Below, in pieces: positions 18,586 through 28,485 of a DNA stretch of 64,000 bases (position 1 is its first letter; every line of letters starts with the position of its first letter). The notes under the pieces are model-generated. The model did not search any database, was not told where the DNA came from, and saw nothing but the letters and a program-made list of their open reading frames with translations. Both the position numbers and the translations under genes were made by a program. Origin of the DNA: Candidatus Hepatincola sp. Av. Its GTDB lineage: Bacteria > Pseudomonadota > Alphaproteobacteria > WRAU01 > Hepatincolaceae. The DNA lies in the NCBI GenBank assembly GCA_023518375.1, contig CP068450.1, forward strand, positions 1,054,001 to 1,118,000, given 5' to 3'.

Positions 18586-19210
18586 TATTACAATATAATA
18601 ACAACTTATTGCCTCCTTGTTTACAAAGAACTACACCATATACTAGTAACATAAACTCTACTTATAACTATAATTAGAATTTTTAACCTCATGGTTCTAA
18701 CTAAAGCTGTATTTGTACTGCGATTTAATTTCACTATGATCCATATTATAGTCTACTTTAGAGCTAGTACCTGTACTGTCTTTCATCTCATCATTGGTAA
18801 AAGGTTGGTGATAATATGTCTAACACGACTAATCTTGATAATATTTTAAAATGTAGCTAATATATTGATACTAAAATAGTCATCAGTAAAAAATACCTAT
18901 TGTTGTTATCTGCCAGTGCAAATTAATTCTGTGAATTAATCAAGCTAAATGGTTATATAGCGGGGCTAAGATATAAGCTAGATAAAAACTGTTTAGCACT
19001 AGCAGAGAGGTTGCAGATTATAAAGCATATATGCGTTATGTTGAAGGTAAGACTAGCAAATAGCTAATAATTTTAGTTTTTAGTTAGATAAAAGATTAGT
19101 TAAACTTAATTTTACCAATAGCACTTAAAATACTCTATATATAAGAATAATATTAAAGAACTTAGGTTAAGGAATGTTACCTGCTATGTTAGCTAGTATT
19201 TATCCTATAG
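18586..19210. other. gene-poor stretch between Abi locus and fmt
   Basis: Besides the relic described separately, no intact gene is seen in this region. It marks a junction between accessory DNA and the fmt-def-recR block. Confidence 0.5.
18815..19060 (+). pseudogene. relic of an unidentified repeated gene (copy 2)
   Basis: The plus strand reads GDNMSNTTNLDNILKCS, a stop, later NGYIAGLRYKLDKNCLALAERLQ, then breaks up. It is homologous to the minus-strand relic near 2342-2605 (shared NTTN and YIAGLR.KL...LALAE in the same order). Several stops and probable frameshifts make it non-functional. A separate polar open stretch on the minus strand (HQPFTNDEMKDSTGTSSK, about 18695-18815) may be another relic. 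Function unknown. Confidence 0.45.
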
Positions 19211-20176
19211 CTACTCCTTAGGGCTAGTAACTTTTTCACCTACTATAAAAGGGAAACCTTTCACAAACTCGTTAGCTGCTAAAGGTTTTTTGCCTTGCCT
19301 TTGCAAAGTATTTATTTGTAAAATACTTTCACAACAGGCAATAAGTAAAGGTGATACCGATAAAATAGTACCACAAGGTTTATCATGTTGCTGTAACAAG
19401 GGAGTAGTAGCTAAAACTTTAATATTTTCTTTATAGTACATACTAGTGCTAGGAAAAGGGTTAAAAGCGTTCACTTTACGGTGCAACACTGTTGCACTTT
19501 CATGAAAATTCAGGTAACCATCGGCTTTAGTTAGTAACTTTGTAAAAGTGGCTAGGGCATCATTTTGTTTAGTTCTAATAATGTTAGTCCTAACAATGTT
19601 AGTGCTAACATTATTATGCTGTTGTAATTGTGTTAGAGTTTTTAATAGTAAATTAGCTCCTAAGTTAGCTAATTGGTTATATAGTTCCTCAAATGTTGTA
19701 TTATCATTAATAGGTAAAGACTCTTGTAAGATAATATCACCGGTATCTAAGCCTTGATCCATTTGCATGATAGTAATTCCGGTTTTAATATCACCACTAG
19801 CGATTGCCATTTGAATAGGGGAGGCTCCTCGCCATCTTGGTAAAAGGGAAGCATGAATATTCCAACAACCATATTTTGGAGCATTTAAAATGCTTTCAGG
19901 TAAAATTAAACCATAAGATGCTACAATGGCAAGGTCAAACTTCTGCTTTATAAAAAACTCTTGTTCTGCTGCTGATTTCTTTAAACTTTTAGGAGTTCTA
20001 CAAGGAATGTTATGTTGTAAAGCTATTTTATGAACCTCTGTATTTGATACAGCTGTACCTCTTCCTCTTTTTTTTGGTTCTTTCGTATAAACACAAGCAA
20101 CATTATAGTTATGTTGTAACAAAGCATTTAGGGCAGATGTAGCAAAACTAGGAGTTCCCATAAAACAAATTTTCAT
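19211..20176 (-). CDS. fmt: methionyl-tRNA formyltransferase
   Basis: Formylates initiator Met-tRNA. Motifs: MKICFMGTPSFATSAL, the loop with VYTKEPKKRGRG, the catalytic stretch WNIHASLLPRWRGASPIQMAIASGD and TGITIMQMDQGLDTGDII, plus the C-terminal OB-like domain. Length 321. It overlaps def by one base, forming the def-fmt operon in which the product later needs deformylation. Confidence 0.96.
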   Translation of the reverse strand: MKICFMGTPSFATSALNALLQHNYNVACVYTKEPKKRGRGTAVSNTEVHKIALQHNIPCRTPKSLKKSAAEQEFFIKQKFDLAIVASYGLILPESILNAPKYGCWNIHASLLPRWRGASPIQMAIASGDIKTGITIMQMDQGLDTGDIILQESLPINDNTTFEELYNQLANLGANLLLKTLTQLQQHNNVSTNIVRTNIIRTKQNDALATFTKLLTKADGYLNFHESATVLHRKVNAFNPFPSTSMYYKENIKVLATTPLLQQHDKPCGTILSVSPLLIACCESILQINTLQRQGKKPLAANEFVKGFPFIVGEKVTSPKE

Positions 20177-20700
20177 TATTTTTCTTTTTCTTTGGTTAAT
20201 TTTTTATATTTTTTTAAGATGAGTTGTTTTTTTAACCTTGAAAGATGATCTATAAATAAAATCCCATGTAGATGATCTACCTCGTGTTGAATGCAAATAG
20301 CTAATAGATCTTCAGCCTTTAGTTTATGTTTTTTAGCATTGAGGTCGGTATATTCTACTTCTATGGTAGCAAAACGTTTAATTACACTTAAGATTAAAGG
20401 TAAAGATAAACAACCTTCTTCGGAATCCACAGTTTCAGTAGAGGTTTTAGTAATTACAGGGTTAATCATCACCATAGGTTTTTTAATATTATCTATTTGT
20501 AAGTCTATTACAATTATTTGCTTTAGAATACCTACTTGGTTAGCGGCTAAGCCAATACCATTATTTTCATAAACTAGTTCTAACATTTGCTTAGCTAACA
20601 GGCGGATAGACTTATCTATTTTAGTTATAGGCAAGGCTTTTTTTCTTAATAAAGGATTAGGAGAAGTAATAATTGTTAACGGATTAGTTGCATTATTCAT
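20176..20700 (-). CDS. def: peptide deformylase
   Basis: Metalloenzyme removing the N-formyl group of nascent proteins. The three motifs are clear: NGIGLAANQVG, EEGCLSLP with the Cys metal ligand, and QHEVDHLHGILFID with the HExxH ligands (HEVDH). The 174 residues end in a Lys-rich tail. Located 5 bp after recR and 1 bp overlapping fmt. Confidence 0.97.
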   Translation of the reverse strand: MNNATNPLTIITSPNPLLRKKALPITKIDKSIRLLAKQMLELVYENNGIGLAANQVGILKQIIVIDLQIDNIKKPMVMINPVITKTSTETVDSEEGCLSLPLILSVIKRFATIEVEYTDLNAKKHKLKAEDLLAICIQHEVDHLHGILFIDHLSRLKKQLILKKYKKLTKEKEK

Positions 20701-20705
20701 AGTTT

Positions 20706-21299
20706 TTAAATGGTTTTTCGTAATTTAATAGCCGTAGATAAAGTAACTTCATCTAAATAATCAATTTCACCACCTACCGGCATACCTTGGGCTAACATAG
20801 AAATTTTTAAAGGTTTTTGTAATTGCTCACAAATATAATTCCCAGTAATTTGCCCCTCTAAAGTTGCTGATAAACCTAAGATTAACTCGTTAATATTTTC
20901 ATTATTAAGTTTATTAATAAGAATATCTAAGTGTAAATCTTCAGGTTTAGATATTTTATAAGAAGAAAGGTTCCCTCCTAATACAAAATAAACTCCCTTG
21001 TAAGAATTAGTGCGTTCAATTGCCCACAGAGCAGCAATATCTTCTACGGCACAGATCATGGTTTTATCACGCTGGGAACTAGCACAAATATGGCAAGGGC
21101 TGACTACATCTAAATTAAAGCATACAGGACATGCACTAATACGGGCAGATAAATCTGTTAAAGCATTAATAAGGTTAGGGAGTAAAGAATCCTTTTGTTT
21201 CATTAAGTCAAACAAAATTCTTTTAGCAGATCTAGGTCCTATTCCTTGTAATTTACTTAATAATAAAGCTGTATTTTCTATAGTATTATGGTTATCCAT
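20706..21299 (-). CDS. recR: recombination mediator protein RecR
   Basis: Acts with RecF/RecO to load RecA on gapped DNA. It has the helix-hairpin-helix region LQGIGPRSAKRILFDL, the C4 zinc finger (CPVCFNLDVVSPCHIC), and a Toprim domain (ICAVEDIAALWAIERTNSYKGVYFVLGG). Length 197 is normal. It belongs to a ybaB-recR-def-fmt minus-strand run. In many alphaproteobacteria dnaX precedes ybaB-recR; here dnaX lies about 20 kb away with ffs. Confidence 0.96.
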   Translation of the reverse strand: MDNHNTIENTALLLSKLQGIGPRSAKRILFDLMKQKDSLLPNLINALTDLSARISACPVCFNLDVVSPCHICASSQRDKTMICAVEDIAALWAIERTNSYKGVYFVLGGNLSSYKISKPEDLHLDILINKLNNENINELILGLSATLEGQITGNYICEQLQKPLKISMLAQGMPVGGEIDYLDEVTLSTAIKLRKTI

Positions 21300-21343
21300 A
21301 GCAACTTACTAATTAAAAATTCAATATTTATATTGTTAAACTT

Positions 21344-21673
21344 TTAGAATAAACCAGGAATTTTCATACCAGGAGGTAAAGGTAGGCCAGCGGTAGCATC
21401 TTGCATTTTGCTATCAGTAGTTTCTTTTACTATTCTTTTGGCATCGTTGTAGGCGGCAATGATAAGGTCTAACATTAAAGATTTTTCTTCTATTGAAATG
21501 ATAGAATCATCAACTTCAATCTTTTTAATATCGTAATTACCACTAATTGTAACTTTTACTAAACCACCACCTGAAGAGGAATTAAATTCACTAGCTTTAA
21601 TTTCCTCTTGGAGTGCCTCTATATTTTTTTGAACCTGTTGGGCTTTTTGCATAATTTGCATTATATTTTTCAT
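21344..21673 (-). CDS. ybaB: YbaB/EbfC family nucleoid-associated protein
   Basis: Small DNA-binding dimer, often encoded with recR and dnaX. It begins MKNIMQIMQKAQQVQKNIEALQEEI, then GGGLVKVTISGNYDIKKIEVD and a C-terminal TAGLPLPPGMKIPGLF. All are family hallmarks in 109 residues. The first 77 bases are overlapped by the 3' end of the upstream YhhQ-like gene, an unusually long overlap. Confidence 0.95.
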   Translation of the reverse strand: MKNIMQIMQKAQQVQKNIEALQEEIKASEFNSSSGGGLVKVTISGNYDIKKIEVDDSIISIEEKSLMLDLIIAAYNDAKRIVKETTDSKMQDATAGLPLPPGMKIPGLF

Positions 21674-22334
21674 CAGAACCTCGTTTTGCTTTGTAGTTAA
21701 ATGCTTTAAATGTAATAACTAGTATATATACAATAGGTAAAGTTATAACAATAAATAAATATTGTAGCAATAGTTTACTTAATAAAAGTTGGCAAAGCAG
21801 GGTAAAATCTATGGTACCAATAAACAAAATTAAGTTTATTAAAATAGTAAAAATACTTAATAACAAAAAATTAGCTACAATGTAACGTAACCATAAATGG
21901 TTCTTTTTAGTATAGTTTTTTAGTTTTAAATAGGTTAAAGAGCCAGCCTTAATAGCCAAGATATAAGCTATAATCACGGTTATTAATAATTTAGGAGTAG
22001 TGCTATACATGCCCCAGAATTCATACAAAATGTTATGTTTAGGGGTACTGTATTTCATAAATGTTACAATACAAAATACAAATAAAATTACATATAGCCC
22101 AGTATAGGTTACTTTATCGGCATTGTTTTTGCCATGAAGTTCTATAATTAAAGATAGTATCATAAAAGCACATGAAAAATACAACAAACTAGCTGAAAAA
22201 GTAGTAGCAAGTAGTGTAAAATGGCTAATAGAGAAAAAAACGGCTAAAGCAATAAAAGTTATAAAAGCGGCAAATAATATAGAGAATCTATGAGTTATAG
22301 AAATACTGTTAGGATTATAGTAATTGGATTTCAC
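21597..22334 (-). CDS. YhhQ/VUT-family transporter, likely queuosine precursor uptake
   Basis: Integral membrane protein of 245 residues with about six hydrophobic segments. It resembles the YhhQ family, which takes up queuosine precursors: ELHGKNNADKVTYTGLYVILF corresponds to E-x-YGxxxAxxV, TPKLLITVIIAYILA and LKLKNYTKKNHLWLRYIVANF also align by eye. The usual aspartate before the glutamate of that motif seems missing. Residues ~221-245 (polar tail GSDEKYNANYAKSPTG) extend past normal family length into ybaB, suggesting loss of the original stop. Family call moderate, substrate inferred. Confidence 0.6.
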   Translation of the reverse strand: MKSNYYNPNSISITHRFSILFAAFITFIALAVFFSISHFTLLATTFSASLLYFSCAFMILSLIIELHGKNNADKVTYTGLYVILFVFCIVTFMKYSTPKHNILYEFWGMYSTTPKLLITVIIAYILAIKAGSLTYLKLKNYTKKNHLWLRYIVANFLLLSIFTILINLILFIGTIDFTLLCQLLLSKLLLQYLFIVITLPIVYILVITFKAFNYKAKRGSDEKYNANYAKSPTGSKKYRGTPRGN

Positions 22335-22689
22335 TTGTTAATGATTCCTTTGTTGTTACATTTTTAACACAATAAATAAATTATAAAATAAATTTCTTAA
22401 AAATAATAGTTATAAATTAACTATATATATACTTATAAAAAAGAGTAATTAAAAGTAATGAAATAATGGACGCATTAATTGATTTAATAATTATGTATCA
22501 TATTTTTTTTATGTTATTTGAGATAGCATTTATTATTATTTTTCTAGTGTGATTAATTCTAACTTTAATTACATCTTAATTACATAAAATTGTGGTTAAT
22601 ATGGTAAGAAAATGTTTTAATTGTTTTACTTTTATAGATTTAGAGTTATTATTTTTGTATATTGCAACCAAAAGTAAAGTAAAATAATA
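22335..22689. promoter_or_regulatory. intergenic region upstream of nagF
   Basis: 355 bases between divergent yhhQ-like and nagF, very AT-rich. It must hold both promoters, but I see no convincing operator or gene. Confidence 0.3.
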
Positions 22690-25443
22690 ATGTCTGTCTT
22701 AAAAATTTATGCTCCAATTAATGGAAATTTAATTGAAATTGAAAATGTTGCCGACCCTGTATTTTCAGAAAAAATGTTAGGGGACGGTATAGCAATCCGC
22801 CCCGCCTTACAAAGGTCTGCTATCCACGCTCCCTGCTCTGGTAAAATTACCACCATTCACGACTCTCACCATGCTATCTCTATTACCACCACACAAGGGC
22901 TGGAGGTATTAATTCATGTAGGCATAGATACCGTTAATTTATTAGGTGAAGGTTTTCAACCACTAATAAAAGTTGGTGAGTTAGTTAAACAAGGGCAACC
23001 ACTATTAAATGTAGACTTTCCCCTGTTAGCCAAAAAAGCCCCTAGTATTGATGTAATTTTAGTTTTTACCAATTTACAGGGAACTCAAACTTTAAAAAAA
23101 ACTACTAAAACTAATATCAATGTGAATGATGAAATTATCAATATTATAGATAATCTCTCAGGTGGTACTGATGCTAACACTAATTCTAATTCTAACTCTA
23201 ACTCTAACTCTAACTCTAACTCTAACTCTAGCTCTAATACTAGTTCTTCTACCGCTAATTCCACTACCAATAATAGTAGCCCTAAGGCAGAAAATTTAAG
23301 TGCTTCAGTAACTACTGAAGATAATACAGCTAGTGCTACGCTTGCCGCTCCAGCCACTGTAAGTCCTACCCATAACGCTAGCCAAAAGGTAACGGTAGTG
23401 AATAAAACCGGTTTTCATGCTCGTCCTGCTGCGGAAATAGTTAAGTTAGCAACTAGTCTGCAGGCTAATATTTTCTTACAAAAAAACGGAAAACAAGCCA
23501 ATGCTAAAAGTGTAATTGCCATTTTAGGCTTAGGGATTCAATATGGTGAAACTATAGAAGTAATAGCCGAAGGGATTGATGCAAAAACAGCTGTTGCTCA
23601 ATTAGTAGCATCTATTGCCACAGGGCTTGGTGAAGAAGTTGGGGCACCACCAAAGGTAGATTACACCGTAATTAACTTACCAGCCGATCAAACAAAACCT
23701 ACTAAGGCACAACCAACTTACAATTTTGCTAAACTTACCGAATTACAAGGTACAGTTGCCTCACCAGGTTTTACTATTGGTAAAACTTTGCTACTAGAAG
23801 AAGAGGTAATAACTGTTATGGAAAATTCTATTAATTCTCCTGAAACTGAATTAACCACCCTCAAGGAAGCTCTTAGTAAAACTAAAGATAATTTAAAACA
23901 AGAAATTCTTGAAGCAACCAAGCAAAAACATAAAACGAAAACTGAAGTTTTACAAGCTCATTTAACTATTTTAGATGATGTTTCCCTACTGGAAGCGGCT
24001 AAAGTTGAAATCAAAAAAGGCAAAACTGATATGTTTGCTTGGAAAATAGCCATAGAGCAAGCCATTGATACTCTTAAAAATACCGGCAATAGGTTATTAA
24101 TAGAAAGAATTGCCGACTTTAAAGATGTATATGCCAGAGTTATTAAAACTATTTTAGATATTCCTAATTTAGAAAATATTAATTTTCCACCTAATACCAT
24201 TTTAGTAGCTAAGGATCTAATCCCTTCAGATTTATCTAAATTAAATGCTAATGTTAAAGGGATTGTTCTAGGCTTAGGCTCTTCTACTTCCCATGTATCC
24301 CTGATGTTAAGAAATATGGGTGTACCAACACTAGTGGCATTAGGGGAAGATGTAGTTAATATTCCTGATCATCTTGATGTTGTGCTTAATAGCAACACTG
24401 GAAAACTTATTGTTAATCCTACCAAAGAACAATTAGCAGATTTTACTAAAACTCAAGCTGAATTAGAAGTTATCAAACAAGCTAATATTAGCCATACTCT
24501 TGAGCCTGCCATTACTAAAGACGGTGTAACCATCACTGTTAAAGGTAATGTGTCTAACGCTTCTCAGGTAAAAGAAGCCAAAGAGCTAGGAGCCGAAGGG
24601 GTAGGTTTATTAAGAACAGAATTTTTATTTTTAAATTCTGTGAAAGCACCTAGTATACAGGAACAATTAAACTTGTATCAAGCTAGTTTAGATGCCCTAG
24701 AAGGTGGTACTTTAACTTTAAGAACTTTAGATGTAGGTGGTGATAAACCTTTAAGTTATATTGAAATTCCAGCCGAAGAAAACCCAATTATGGGGCTAAG
24801 AGGAGTTAGAAATTATATTAATACTGCCAATAATAAAGAGATCTTCCTAAACCAAATCAGAGCCATCTTACAAATTAAACCAGCAATTTTATGCCGTATT
24901 ATGATTCCAATGATCTCATCTTTAGCTGAAATTCACATGGTAAAAGAGCTAATTTATAACGAGGCTAATGCGTTGAATATCAACATTAAAGATAAAATTA
25001 AAATAGGTATTATGGTAGAAGTGCCTGCCGCAGCCTTAATGGCGGAAAGTTTTGCCCCTCATGTTGATTTTTTTTCAATTGGCACCAACGACCTAGCCCA
25101 GTATACTATGGCAATGGATCGGGGCAATCCACAATTAGCTAAACAGTTAAATAATTTTAATCCTGCTTTATTAAAACTCATAAAAACAACTAACGATGCC
25201 GGTATAAAACATAATATTGTAACCGCTGTCTGTGGTGCTATGGCATCAGAATTAAAGGCTATTCCTTTACTAATAGGCTTAGGAATTAGAGAGCTATCTA
25301 CTTCTATGAAGTCTATTCCAGATGTCCGAGCATTAATAAGAACACTAGATTGTAAAAAGTGTATAACAGTAGCAGAAAGAGCTTTACAATTACCTTCTAG
25401 CACAGCTATTAAGGAATTAGTGAAAAAAGAGTTTGGTTTATAG
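22690..25443 (+). CDS. nagF: PTS multiphosphoryl transfer protein EIIA-HPr-EI (NagF type)
   Basis: Single polypeptide carrying the whole phosphate relay for a sugar PTS, from PEP to the EIIB domain of NagE. Domain order: glucose-type EIIA (residues ~1-130, active H76 in LIHVGIDTVNL); a low-complexity Asn/Ser linker (~160-200); HPr (~232-315, active H243 in TGFHARPAAE); enzyme I (~350-917, active H535 in SSTSHVSLML, PEP-binding VGLLRTEFLFL and EI signature DFFSIGTNDLAQYTMAMDRG). At 917 residues it is complete. The linker DNA contains a TCTAAC microsatellite. With nagE, nagB and nagA downstream it forms a GlcNAc pathway as in Pseudomonas NagEF. Confidence 0.93.
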   Translation: MSVLKIYAPINGNLIEIENVADPVFSEKMLGDGIAIRPALQRSAIHAPCSGKITTIHDSHHAISITTTQGLEVLIHVGIDTVNLLGEGFQPLIKVGELVKQGQPLLNVDFPLLAKKAPSIDVILVFTNLQGTQTLKKTTKTNINVNDEIINIIDNLSGGTDANTNSNSNSNSNSNSNSNSSSNTSSSTANSTTNNSSPKAENLSASVTTEDNTASATLAAPATVSPTHNASQKVTVVNKTGFHARPAAEIVKLATSLQANIFLQKNGKQANAKSVIAILGLGIQYGETIEVIAEGIDAKTAVAQLVASIATGLGEEVGAPPKVDYTVINLPADQTKPTKAQPTYNFAKLTELQGTVASPGFTIGKTLLLEEEVITVMENSINSPETELTTLKEALSKTKDNLKQEILEATKQKHKTKTEVLQAHLTILDDVSLLEAAKVEIKKGKTDMFAWKIAIEQAIDTLKNTGNRLLIERIADFKDVYARVIKTILDIPNLENINFPPNTILVAKDLIPSDLSKLNANVKGIVLGLGSSTSHVSLMLRNMGVPTLVALGEDVVNIPDHLDVVLNSNTGKLIVNPTKEQLADFTKTQAELEVIKQANISHTLEPAITKDGVTITVKGNVSNASQVKEAKELGAEGVGLLRTEFLFLNSVKAPSIQEQLNLYQASLDALEGGTLTLRTLDVGGDKPLSYIEIPAEENPIMGLRGVRNYINTANNKEIFLNQIRAILQIKPAILCRIMIPMISSLAEIHMVKELIYNEANALNINIKDKIKIGIMVEVPAAALMAESFAPHVDFFSIGTNDLAQYTMAMDRGNPQLAKQLNNFNPALLKLIKTTNDAGIKHNIVTAVCGAMASELKAIPLLIGLGIRELSTSMKSIPDVRALIRTLDCKKCITVAERALQLPSSTAIKELVKKEFGL
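23185..23238 (+). repeat. TCTAAC hexanucleotide repeat in nagF linker
   Basis: Six perfect TCTAAC units (23191-23226) flanked by one-base variants encode an alternating Ser-Asn stretch between EIIA and HPr. Changes in unit number keep the frame but alter linker length by two residues each. Confidence 0.9.
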
Positions 25444-26344
25444 GTAATAATTTTTTAGCATAGGTTAGAAATGTGTATATTAGGAGTATTCTTATTGTAA
25501 CTATGGGCTTAAGTTAATAGTGTAACTGTGTAGTTAGAATAGTTAGATATCCTAGCTTATTGTATAAATAATAAATTAGTATCTATTAAGTGAAAACAAG
25601 GAAATTTATAATACTAGCATCTAGCTTATGTAGTTTCTCAAGAAAATATTAATTTGCCGATAAAATAAAAATTACATAGGAATTAAATAAGTTTAAAAAG
25701 GCAAGCATCATTACTTTAGGTTTAAAATATTACTATAGTGTTGAGAGATATAAATTACTACTGCAGAGGTAATTAAATAAATAGCTAACAGTTTATTATT
25801 ACAAAAATATTAGTTACCAAAAAACATAGGCTATAAAAATACTAAGTATAAAAACATTAGCTATAAAATGCCCTTACTTCCAAGTTTAGTAAGGAAAGCT
25901 ATATCCTAGGTAAACTAAAGATTAGTTATAAAAAGTAAGGTGATAAATAACATGCTAGTTAGTAAAAATATATTTTTTATTTGATTGGAGCATAACTAAT
26001 ATCAGGTGAACTCTATAACAAAGACCACTTGGAATTGTAAGTAGGCTTATATATAAAAATAAATTGTTTATTATAGGTTAGAACCTTAGAAGTAAAAGAG
26101 AGTAAGTATAAAAATACACCTTAGAAGAAGTAAAAACAAAAATAAACAAGAAGTAAACAAATGGGCTCACTAATATATTTTTTTAATAATTATGGCTTTT
26201 GTTATCCTAATGAAGATAACAGCTTTCATGCTTTTTATTGATGATATTAAAATTATTAGGTAACAAGGAGCTTTAGCTAATTAATTGCTTGGCATTATAA
26301 GTAAGGTTATAGTTAGTTAAAATAAATTACAGGAGAATACTAGT
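25444..26344. other. gene-free stretch between nagF and nagE
   Basis: About 900 AT-rich bases with no plausible gene. A 26-codon ORF at 26161 is not supported. Short words such as TATAAAAA and GTAAGTATAAAAA recur. A GTTATC...GATAAC inverted repeat lies near 26200. The nagE promoter should be in the last part. Confidence 0.4.
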
Positions 26345-27991
26345 ATGCAAAGTGTAGGGAAATTTTTTGTAAAACTGGGGCGTTCTCTAATGTTACCCAT
26401 TGCTGTTTTACCGGTAGCCGGTATTTTGCTACGGTTAGGGCAACCAGATGTGTTAAACATTCCTTTTATTGCCGCTGCTGGTAGCACGGTGTTTGATAAC
26501 CTACCAATGATTTTTGCCATGGGGGTAGCTATTGGTTTTTCAGGAGACAATCATGGAGCCGCAGCTTTAGCTGCTTTTGTTGGGCATGCTATTTTCTTAG
26601 GAGCTTTAAAAGTTTTGTTACCTTCAGCTAACATGGGAGTGTTATCAGGAATTTTAATTGGAATTGTAGCTGGTTTACTATATAACCGCTATAAAACTAT
26701 TGAACTACCTACCTACTTAGCTTTTTTTGGAGGCAGACGTTTTGTACCTATAGTTACAGGGGCTGCAGCGTTAGTATTAGCTTTTGTAGCTTCGTTAATT
26801 TGGCCACCTATTGCTTATGCTATTAATTTGTTGGGAGACTGGATTATTGGCTCGGGTAATATTGGTTTATTTGCTTATGGTGTGGCTAACCGCTTATTAA
26901 TTCCTTTAGGATTGCACCATATTTTAAATACCTTAGTATGGTTTCAATTTGGTGATTATACGGTAATAGAAAATGGAGCTAAAATAGTAAAACACGGGGA
27001 TCTATGGCGTTTTTTTGCTGGCGATAAAACCGCTGGTGGCTTTATGGCAGGATTTTTCCCCGTAATGATGTTTGGGCTACTAGGAGCCGCCCTAGCTATG
27101 GTTGTAACTGCTAAACAGGCAAAAAGAAAAGTAGTAGCAGGGATTTTACTATCGGCCGCATTAACTTCATTTTTAACAGGAATTACTGAACCACTAGAAT
27201 TTAGTTTTATGTTTGTGGCATTCCCTTTGTATGTGATTCATGCCATTTTAATGGGATCTAGCCATGTAATTATGAATATTTTAGGAGTAAAACTAGGTTT
27301 TACATTTTCCGCAGGTTTGTTTGATTATATTTTAAGTTATGGCTTAGGCACTAAAGGGTATTTACTAATTCCAGTAGGAATAGTGTACTTTTTACTATAT
27401 TTTGTAATATTTTATGGAGCTATTAAATTTTTTAACTTTAAAACTTTAGGCAGAGAAGAAGATGATGAATCCACTTTTACACCTCATGAATCAACAGCAT
27501 CTACTAATAATACTAACCTTTCCTTTAACAAAGCAACAGCTAACACTACTACAAAAAGTGCATTTAACAATATGGGAACCACTAATACTATTCCCCCACA
27601 AAGTCAACCTAATAATGCTTCTGATTCTAAGGGGACTCTATCTTCATACCCTCATAAAGCTACACACAGTGAACCTGCTAAGGCTTATAATCCTAAGGAA
27701 AATATGGAAGCAACCAAGCCGACTCTCTCACAAAGTGAAAGCCAAAAGATTATGGCATATATTCAAGCCTTAGGTGGGGCTGAAAATATTATTAGCTTAG
27801 ATAGTTGCACAACAAGGTTACGGTTAGAGGTAAAAGATAACGCACTTGTGAATGAAAGGGCGTTAAAAGCACTAGGAGCCAAAGGCGTACTTAATAAAGT
27901 AGCCGGTTCTGTGCAGGTAGTGATTGGTCCGGAAGTAGAATTACTAGAGGGTAAAATTAAAGCTGAACTAGAAACTACCTCTAAAGAGTAA
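26345..27991 (+). CDS. nagE: PTS N-acetylglucosamine transporter EIICB
   Basis: Membrane permease that imports and phosphorylates GlcNAc. EIIC spans residues ~1-365 with about ten hydrophobic segments and family motifs (LGRSLMLPIAVLPVAGILLRLGQPD, GLHHILNTLVWFQFG, TGITEPLEFSFMF). A Thr/Asn/Ser-rich linker (~370-460) leads to EIIB with the phosphorylated C488 in ISLDSCTTRLRL. No EIIA follows, since EIIA is supplied by NagF. AGGAG lies 9 bases before the ATG. Length 548. GlcNAc rather than glucose specificity is inferred from co-occurrence with nagA and nagB and from sequence style. Confidence 0.92.
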   Translation: MQSVGKFFVKLGRSLMLPIAVLPVAGILLRLGQPDVLNIPFIAAAGSTVFDNLPMIFAMGVAIGFSGDNHGAAALAAFVGHAIFLGALKVLLPSANMGVLSGILIGIVAGLLYNRYKTIELPTYLAFFGGRRFVPIVTGAAALVLAFVASLIWPPIAYAINLLGDWIIGSGNIGLFAYGVANRLLIPLGLHHILNTLVWFQFGDYTVIENGAKIVKHGDLWRFFAGDKTAGGFMAGFFPVMMFGLLGAALAMVVTAKQAKRKVVAGILLSAALTSFLTGITEPLEFSFMFVAFPLYVIHAILMGSSHVIMNILGVKLGFTFSAGLFDYILSYGLGTKGYLLIPVGIVYFLLYFVIFYGAIKFFNFKTLGREEDDESTFTPHESTASTNNTNLSFNKATANTTTKSAFNNMGTTNTIPPQSQPNNASDSKGTLSSYPHKATHSEPAKAYNPKENMEATKPTLSQSESQKIMAYIQALGGAENIISLDSCTTRLRLEVKDNALVNERALKALGAKGVLNKVAGSVQVVIGPEVELLEGKIKAELETTSKE

Positions 27992-28485
27992 CAATACGGA
28001 ATAAAAATAAAGAATAATAGAAAATTATATACCTAATACAACTAAAATTTCTGTATTAAAATTTTTTTAATAATTAAAACAAAAAAAAGAGTAACTATAT
28101 GCCGATTACAAGCACATTATTAGATTTATCAAATACTTTATTAATTACAATAATAGGTTATGTAAATTACTTTTATATCATATCATGGCTTTAAAGGCAA
28201 AATTATACCATAATCAATACACTTAGCTTAAATAAGTTAATTATTTTGTGTTAGTCGTGTTAAGTATGTAATTACCAAATAAAGAATAAGCAATAGTTAA
28301 GCAATCAACACCTAAGCATTATAAACAATAATAAGAAATCAACAACCAAGAATAACAAACAATAAGCAAGTATTATAAAACAATAATAAATAATAATAAC
28401 AAACAACAAGCAATCAATAACCAAGAATAATAAATAACAACAAAATAATAAGAAATAATAACAATACTTAGTAAAAAGGAAGAAT
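27992..28485. repeat. low-complexity AAT/AAC-rich gap before nagB
   Basis: About 500 bases without a firm gene. From ~28320 to 28470 the DNA is a degenerate run of short words such as AACAATAATAA and AAGCAATCAATAACC. A 19-base copy of TTAGTCGTGTTAAGTAT plus flank (28253-28275) matches the gene relic near 2571, reading NYILNTTN on the minus strand, so it is probably a third fragment of that family. Confidence 0.5.
28099..28194 (+). CDS. possible 31-residue membrane peptide
   Basis: A short ORF in the nagE-nagB gap begins MPITSTLLDLSNTLLITIIG and ends SWL. It is preceded by AAGAG at a usable distance. One hydrophobic segment fills most of it. No homologue is recognised, and it may be chance or a relic of a transporter N-terminus. 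Confidence 0.25.
   Translation: MPITSTLLDLSNTLLITIIGYVNYFYIISWL

Noticed and set aside
23085-23357. Minus-strand Leu/Glu-repeat ORF opposite nagF
   Set aside because: It is the antisense reading of the TCTAAC microsatellite and linker.
26161-26241. 26-codon ORF upstream of nagE
   Set aside because: No ribosome site, no conserved features, and it lies in AT-rich promoter DNA.
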